DNA from: Lunularia cruciata
Taxonomy: Eukaryota; Streptophyta; Marchantiopsida; Lunulariales; Lunulariaceae
Length of the DNA: 64,000 nt
Assembly: GCA_948567375.1 (NCBI GenBank)
Contig: OX419759.1
Span: forward strand, 55,529,493 to 55,593,492
Reading direction: 5' to 3'
The notes beneath the pieces were generated by a model. It was not told where the DNA came from, did no database searches, and saw nothing but the letters and a program-made list of their open reading frames with translations. A program made the position numbers and the translations under genes. Of this stretch, positions 57,801 to 64,000 are shown in pieces (positions within the stretch are counted from its first letter, which is position 1; every line of letters starts with the position of its first letter).

Positions 57801-58250
57801 GAAGTTGGATGGTACCACAATTTGGGTTGCATATGATGGAAACCCATATCAAAGCAAAATTCTTATGTTTACTTATGAACAGGTCTAGGATTTTACAATT
57901 TATATATTATTATAGAACGAAAATGACTTAATTTAGTTCAAAGGCTTCAAGGAGGAGTTGTGAAGTCCATTTGTCAAAATGAAGAAATCAAGTGACAAAA
58001 TTACTAAGGAATGAGTTCCACCAAGGAAAATCGGGAGATTTTTTAGGAGGGATGGAATTCAAGAAGGGAAAACCTTGGTTGGAGAGAGGCGTTGGGAGAA
58101 AATGATTTGAAGACAAAAACCAAAATATTTGATCAAATTCTGATAGGTTTATGCTCAACTGAAGTAAGGAGGGTCAAATTCATACCTTGGTGTACAAACA
58201 GGAGAATTCTTGGAGTTTTATCATATCTTTTTATGATTTGTTGATAAGGT
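54815..58250. repeat. Tandem duplication, copy 2, with an internal third partial copy
   Basis: Collinear with 48,440-54,780. The segment 55,845-56,510 is repeated again at 56,655-57,275 (CAAATGCACATCCGAGGCAA, ACCAAGCTCTACCCCG, AAGGTCGTGACTAATTGTCC, GCCTGACGCTGCCGCCAACG, TTTTCTGGACA, GGATCC). Local extra sequence at 55,200-55,510 is GC-rich, with internal repeats around ACGTCCATGCGAGGATCATG and GTCAATGCGGCGACCATGG. No gene is recognised. Confidence 0.8.
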
Positions 58251-60303
58251 TAGAGGAGTGGGTTTGCAAGTAAGAGTGCAAGAAATTCTATATTTGAGTC
58301 AATATCAAATCAGATGTGATCAATTGAAATTGAAACTTTGGAGATCTAGGTGTTGAGGAAGAAGATTTGGATTAGATTGTGGATTTTGGTCATTTTCCAG
58401 GTTTTGGTTTGAATCAACTCATGAAAATTTTCAATTTGTTAGTGGTTAGTTCTTGCATCTTTTCAAAAAAGGTTTCATGTAATTCATTTAATAAAATTCA
58501 ATAACTTGGATAAAGTATATTTGGGTCTATAGAGCTCACAAGTTAACACAACTTGAGAATTAATTCATATTTATGAATTGGAGTTGAATTAAGCTTTTAA
58601 ACTTTAAAGAGATTTAGATAAGAACATAACTAACTATTTAAAAGAAGTTGAGTTACTCAAGGTTTATAAAAATTGAAAAATAAGGTAACAAACTTTACAA
58701 AAATATAGTTGTAAGCTTAGTGGAGTATTTCTAACTTCAGCAAAAAATTTGAATATCTATATTTCCAATCTTAACCATGTTGAAGATGTTAGGTTGATGG
58801 AGTGTTTGTGATGATAATTTGTACTTTTGGGTCAAAACTATAGAGAAAATTTGCAAAGAATCAGGAGTAACACTCAATTAGGGATTTCAAGATTAGGTTT
58901 GAAGCTATAAAAATCTGGCCAAGTTTTAATTCTTGTCAAAGGAATTATAGTGGTCAAATTTGGATTTACTTTATATCATTAGAAAGATTATCTCATAAGC
59001 TTTCCATTGAATCCCAAAATATCCAAATCTGATATGTATAGAAAAATGTATTCTTATTTGAGTCTCATAAAGATTCTCTCTCAATAGGCATAGAACTTCC
59101 TCATAGGGAATACAAATTGGATGCAACTTGGAGCACAAATTGGAGTAAGCATGAGGAAAAAGCAAGTAGACTCTTAAGTTCATTTCCCAAAAAGCATGGA
59201 GACTTTAAAGTTCATTTTTGCCAAAAATCATGGAGAGTTGTTGCTAAATTCTTGTGTTTGGATCCTCTTCATGCTCGCATGCTTGTTTGTACGCCCCGTT
59301 GGCTTGGATTGGTGTGCGCTTTGGTTCTGTCCTTCTAGGTGTGTTATGTATTTCTCCTTTGTAATACTAGAAGTGATGACCAATAGATCAAGAGTGTGTG
59401 TTGTGATGACAAGTTAGGTTATCCCTTACTTCTCTAGTTGATACAAGGAGAATTGGAAATAGGATTAGAAAGTTCAAGTGATTGGGCAAACTATTAGGCT
59501 CAAACTTTTAGTGTCTGGTTTAATACGACCTCTGATTTGTAAACTACACAACTAGGCACTCGATGTGTTCCCAAGGAGAGAAAGGCAAAGTATGACAACG
59601 GGGAGTCTATTGCGGTATTCTTGGTACTTGTCAACTTTTTGTTTGTTTTCTCATGGTTATGTTTTTGTCAGTCTACTTGCGCCAAGTTGCACTCAAAATT
59701 GCTTTGATCTCACTCATAAGCAGGATAAAGCATACTATGGCATTCATCATCATGGTCTTCTCTAGATCTTATGTTTACATGAACGTCCATATAAGCCCCA
59801 TATACCTACTATTAGCTCATCTTGGATAATTAATAAATTACTTAATTTTTTAATAGTTTGTTTTTTATTTCAAATAAAAGCATTCTAAATTTATGTTATA
59901 ACATGTGAATGTAATTTTTGGTATATATAATAAGCATAATATCTTTAATAAGATTTTGTGTAAATGAATATATCATATAAGTTTATAGTTTATAGTTGAT
60001 AGTTTACAATACAGTTGATGTCATAAAGGTGATGACTTTCTATCATTAATACTCTTTTAAGTGGATAGTGTCTTGTGATGCAGAATTTCAGTTTCAAAAT
60101 TGATTTAAGTATCTACACTCTAGACATTAATCAAGTAACTCTCAAATCTGACCAAGCATTTGCATATTCTCAAGGATATTTTCCTATCAAACATTACTAA
60201 GGATGCATATATAATGTTTCAAGAGCTCCAACCACTATTGGACAAAGCCGTAAACATCAAGGCTCTTTTGATTGATTGTGTCCCAGTAATCTATATAGAT
60301 GCA
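58251..60303. other. No recognisable gene
   Basis: AT-rich, with a part (58,330-58,480) resembling 41,640-41,800. The frames at 59,117-59,338, 59,196-59,417 and 59,565-59,765 overlap one another and match no family I know. The last roughly 170 bp precede the G2 LTR. Confidence 0.45.
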
Positions 60304-60874
60304 TGTAATACTCCGAGGACAAGAGAAGAGAGAAAACAAAGAATCACACTCAAACACTCGATGCTCCAAAGGAGCACCTTCTCTTTATTATATAGACCAA
60401 GAGGATCTCCCCCAAGAAAGCTCCACCATAGGATTAGGCACACAGATAGGTGACATGTCAGAAAGCTCCACCCTTGGATTACTTACTTGGATGGGTGACA
60501 TGTTGGTCTGGTTGGTCAAACAAGCTTTGACCAAAGGGAATCTTAAAGGGAATCTTCTTGTAGGAATCACAGAATCACGTGGGTAAGGTACCGTTGGAAA
60601 GCTCTCGACAAGACAAACTAGGGGGAGGGAAGGCCAGACTATCCTCCATTGGGGGGGGGGGGTTGACACATATTTGAGGCCTAATTCATCCGTTTAGGCC
60701 TTCAAAATTGCCTTCAAAGATTTTAGGCATATTTCGGTTCCTACTCTATTAGTAGAAGTCCCCTTTTGGTGATACCTTTTCCTGATCTATTTATTCCATC
60801 ATGTGTAACATCTTTCCAGATGTTACCAAATCAAATTTCACATCTAGATCATATGGTTAGCTCTTGGTATTACA
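60304..60874 (-). repeat. Gypsy G2 3' LTR
   Basis: On the - strand it runs TGTAATACC to GGAGTATTACA, as in element G. It is shorter (571 bp) and contains a 12-G run at about 60,651-60,662. The polypurine tract AAAAGGAGGGAAG adjoins it on the coding side. Confidence 0.9.
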
Positions 60875-60884
60875 GACTTCCCTC

Positions 60885-61961
60885 CTTTTAAGACGCAATG
60901 TCCTCGTTGTGTAGTTGTTGCTCAAATGCTTGCACCAACATTGGTGCATGTGTCAAATTGGCAGCGGGTTCCCAGGTTGCTTCATAAAGAGTGTAACCTT
61001 TCCACTATACTAGATAGTACACCCGCGGATGGTGAGTACCACACATGCATTTTTGGAGAATATGCTCCACTTCATATTCCTCTACGCTATCAATAAGTGT
61101 CGGACAAGGGCGGATGTCTTGTGTGGAATGACATTGGCCTGATCAGGGAGCATATCTGCATAGTAGGGAAACATGGAACACTGGATGGATCTTCATGTGT
61201 GGTGGTAGCTCACGGTGATAGGCCACCGGTCTAACTCGATGAAGAATCAAGAAAAGCCCAATAAAATGAGGTCGGAGCTTACAAGGTCCGACTAATGTGA
61301 GGTTGGTGGTTGATAACCACACTTGATCCCCAGCATTGAACTCCATGTGCCTATGGTGTGCATCAGCATACTACTTTTGTCGATTTTGTGCAATCTGTAA
61401 TCTGTGCTTGGTGCTCTCCACACCTTGTTGGATTCTAGAAACAAATGTGTTGATTGCATTGACCTTGGTAGCCACCGGATGGATCTTCATCAAGCTAGAA
61501 GGTGTGAAGGGATGCTCCTCATACATGAGAAATAACGGAGTGACCTGGGTGGATGCATTCACTAAATTGTTGTAAGTGAATTCCACCAACGGGAGTAGGG
61601 TGTCCCACCTCTCTTGCTCTTCTAAGGTGAAGCCACGTAACATGTCTTCAATCATGCAATTAGCGCACTCTGTTTGTCCATCTGTTTGTGGATGGTCAGT
61701 TGTGGACAGGGTCAACTTGGTTTTGAAGAACCCAAAGAGTGTTTGCCAAAACAAACAAGTGAATTGAGTGCCTCTATCAATGATGAGGACTCTAGATAAG
61801 CCATGGTGAGAGAAGACTTCATCTAAGTATAATTGAGCTAGTTGTGGAGCTGTCACATCCTTGGTGGTAGGGCATACATGAATCATTTTGCTGAGCCGGT
61901 CCACAAATACCACGATGGAGTCAAACCTTGACGTGGTCTTGGGTAGTTCACAAACAAGATC
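60885..61961 (-). pseudogene. int: Gypsy G2 integrase and chromodomain, split by element H
   Basis: The - strand frame entering at 61,961 starts DLVCELPKTTSRFDSIVVFV, with the first catalytic Asp at the very junction. It continues with LIIDRGTQFTCLFW (second Asp), HPQTDGQTECANCMIEDMLR (Glu region present, unlike copy G), LLPLVEFTYNNLVNAST and INTFVSRIQQGVESTKHRLQ. A break at about 61,371 leads to DQVWLSTTNLTLVGPCKLRP and MKIHPVFHVSLLCRY (61,143-61,346), then a damaged chromodomain (WKGYTLYEATWEP near 60,990). Better preserved than G. The upstream part lies beyond the window, past element H. Confidence 0.9.
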
Positions 61962-62328
61962 TGTAAAAGACCAAATCCGAGGAGAGAAATAGGAGAATGG
62001 AAACTCACATTGGGACACTTGAATGAGAGAAAACTCCGAATGCTTAGCATGAGCTTTGGCTTTGGTATTTATAGGTAGCATACAAGGCCCTTGGGAAGCT
62101 TCTCAAGAAGCTTCCTTCTAGAAGCTGCCTACTTGGCGTGCAAGCTAAGCTAGTTGGAAGCTTCTAGAAGCTTCCTTCTAGAAGCTACTTACTTGAGGTG
62201 CAAGCTAAGCTAACCGAGAAGCTTCGCAAGAAGCTTCCTAGATACTTCCGGAATATTCTAGGCTAATTTGTCTTATGTGCTACTTCGTAAGCCCGACTAA
62301 CTTTGTCGCTAAACTCCATATTGTTACA
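61962..62328 (-). repeat. Gypsy H 3' LTR (367 bp)
   Basis: On the - strand it begins TGTAACAATATGGAG and ends TCTTTTACA. It matches the solo LTRs at 23,174-23,596 and 27,433-27,860 but lacks one of their GAAGCTTC repeat blocks. It directly follows the H coding region and a purine-rich GGCGGGAGAATA. The flank on the G2 side is AGATC (61,957-61,961); the partner duplication must lie beyond 64,000. Confidence 0.9.
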
Positions 62329-64000
62329 TATTCTCCCGCCGCTAGTTGGTGACGTCCTCGTTGCCAATGAAGCTTTGAATTCTTGGATGGCCGTTTGTGC
62401 ATTTTGGAGGTGAGAAAGAGGTTCCCAAGTGGCATCATGAAGGGGATAACCTTTCCAAAGGACCTTGTACTATGTATGTTGGCGACGGCCTCATTGAATA
62501 TGGCGACGTGCAAGGATACGATCAACTTCGTACTCATGATCATTGATAGGGACAGGAAGAGGAGGAGGTTGGACTTGAGAGGAAAAGGAAGAGGGGTTAG
62601 GAACAAAGGGTTTCAACTTGGAAACATGAAAGATAGGATGGATACGCATGTGACAAGGCAAGGCAAGACGATAAGCAACATGAGAGACAATTTGGGTGAT
62701 ATCAAAGGGTCCTATCCAATTAGGGGCAAGTTTACAAACTTGGGTATCAAGTGGGAGAGGGAGGTTACTAGAAGATAGCATGACTTTATCACCAACTTCA
62801 AAGGTGAGATCACGACGATGGTGGTCTGCATATTGTTTTTGGTGATTTTGAGCAACAAGGAGGTGAGACTTGGCTTGTTGGAGAGATTGGGATATAGTGG
62901 TCAAGAATGTGGAAGTATGAGGAACCTGAGATGGAAGGAGAGCAAGAAGAGAATATGGAACAAGCGGATCTTGGCCAAAATTGAGAAAGAAAGGAGAGAA
63001 TCCGGTGCTTGCCTGTTTGGAATTGTTGTAGGCAAATTCTGCAACGGCAAGACATTCATCCTAATTGGTATGGTGGACATTGACAAAGGCACGCAACATA
63101 TCCTCCAATGTTCAATTTGCACGTTTGGTTTGTCCATCAGTTTGAGGATGATAGGCCATGGACAAAGCAAGCTTAGTGCCGAGTATCTGAAAGAGTGCTT
63201 GCCAAAACTTCTCGGTAAAGTGAGGATCATGGTCGAAGATGAGTACGCATGGAATTCCATGATGCTTGAAGACATTGTTGAAGTAGATTTGCACTAAGGT
63301 TGGAGCATCCATGGTATCACAAGTTGGTGCCAAGTGGATTTGCTTACTAAGCTTATCCACAAACACCATGATGGTGGTGTGTCCTTGTTTTGTCTTTGGC
63401 AAGGATGTGATGAGATCCAATCTCACATGCTCCCAACGAGCTGATGGAACGGCAAGCGGTTGAAGGAGTCCACTCGGCTTCTGGTTGCTAGCCTTGTTAC
63501 GTTGGCAGCTCTCACACGATCGAAAAAATTCTAAAACATCTCGTGTCATGTTGGGCCACCACCATTGACGTTGGAGGGTACCCAAGGTCTTGTCCACACC
63601 TATGTGACCGGCGATGGATAAATCATGGGCTTCTTGAAGGCGCACAAGTCGAAGATCACCTTTGGCTGGAACATAGATCCGGTCCGCATGGAATAGAAGG
63701 CCTTCCTTAAAGGAGAAGGTGTTGTACTCCTTGTCACCTGTTGCTAGCCGACCATGTACCATTTGGAAGAAGGGATCTTGCTGTAGAGCTAACCAAAACT
63801 TGTTATGGATCTTGGGATCAATTGACACCGTTGTAATTGCTATCGCAATGAGAGGAAGAGACTTCAAATCAGGTCGTCGTGATAGAGCATCGGGGATGAC
63901 ATGGAACCGACCTGGTTTGTACTCAAGTTTGATGTCAAACAATTGGAGTTGCTCTTCCCATTGATGATGTCGACTCTTCATGTGCTCCAGGTGTAAGGTC
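62329..64000 (-). mobile_element. Gypsy chromovirus H, 3' part, runs off the window
   Basis: Coding region on the - strand with its 3' LTR at 61,962-62,328. It was inserted into the integrase of G2. Only the end of RNase H, the integrase and the chromodomain are inside the window. It represents the full-length source type of the two H solo LTRs in the nest. Confidence 0.92.
62395..64000 (-). pseudogene. pol: Gypsy H pol: RNase H end, integrase, chromodomain
   Basis: One continuous reading frame with no frameshift. It enters at the window edge as LHLEHMKSRHHQWEEQ, then LEYKPGRFHVIPDALSRRPD (end of RNase H). The HHCC finger is HDLSIAGHIGVDKTL…CESCQRNK. The core has VRLDLITSLPKTK, LIFDHDPHFTEKFW and YHPQTDGQTKRAN. 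The TGA at 63,112-63,114 follows. Beyond it come TLEDMLRAFVNV (Glu), another stop, EFAYNNSKQASTGFSPFFLN, the GPF-like NWIGPFDITQ and MRIHPIFHVSKLKPF. The chromodomain is split by two stops: YEVDRILARRHIQ, then YKVLWKGYPLHDATWEP. All four stops can be explained by single transitions. Confidence 0.92.

Noticed and set aside
59117-59765. Small overlapping frames near 59.1-59.8 kb as a gene
   Set aside because: No domain, no consistent frame, and the region is otherwise non-coding in character.
60651-60662. Poly-G run as a functional quadruplex
   Set aside because: A single homopolymer in a decayed LTR, absent from the G LTRs; it may even be an assembly artefact.

Overview
The window reads as nuclear DNA of a plant with a large, repeat-packed genome. 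Three retrotransposon lineages carry primer-binding sites matching plant initiator tRNA-Met. There are two kinds of chromodomain Ty3/gypsy element, degenerate Ty1/copia elements, and a PIF/Harbinger transposon with its Myb-like partner gene. A gymnosperm is my best guess, but that is inference and no species is identified. I see no intact host gene, tRNA, rRNA or CRISPR array. Almost everything recognisable is mobile DNA in decay.

Left part (1-14,390): a GC-rich tandem repeat (1,407-1,696); a long degenerate gene of unknown family with an acidic tract and a coiled coil (2,048-4,556); copia element A on the + strand (4,618-7,879), cut off inside its reverse transcriptase by an uncharacterised repeat X (7,880 to about 11,560), which carries a degenerate coiled-coil gene on the - strand; and a copy of dispersed repeat R.

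Nest (14,393-30,800): copia element B lies on the - strand and ends at exactly the same X junction as copy A. A 3.7 kb R2-like non-LTR retrotransposon with a restriction-like endonuclease sits in its X part (14,732-18,449), flanked by a perfect 13-bp duplication. Chromodomain gypsy element G (19,748-27,301, both LTRs, near-perfect 5-bp duplication) sits in its copia part. G is itself interrupted by a copy of R, which holds a 423-bp solo LTR of family H. A second H solo LTR interrupts copia B at 27,433-27,860. This gives a four-deep nest that can be read from target-site duplications alone.

Middle (30,800-48,400): a broken SANT/coiled-coil gene, a third copia fragment, several R copies (two of them face to face), a gypsy gag fragment, a degenerate 27-bp minisatellite, and long stretches with nothing recognisable.

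Right part (48,440-64,000): a diverged tandem duplication (48,440-54,780 against 54,815-58,250, plus a third partial copy). Its first copy was invaded by a PIF/Harbinger element (49,775-52,630) and by several very short insertions matching the 3' end of the R2-like element. The other copies preserve the empty sites, so these short sequences can be shown to be insertions. The window ends in a second G-family element (60,304-61,961), into which an H chromodomain gypsy element (61,962 to beyond 64,000) has inserted.

The most interesting material is the R2-like element together with its set of very short 3'-tail insertions.
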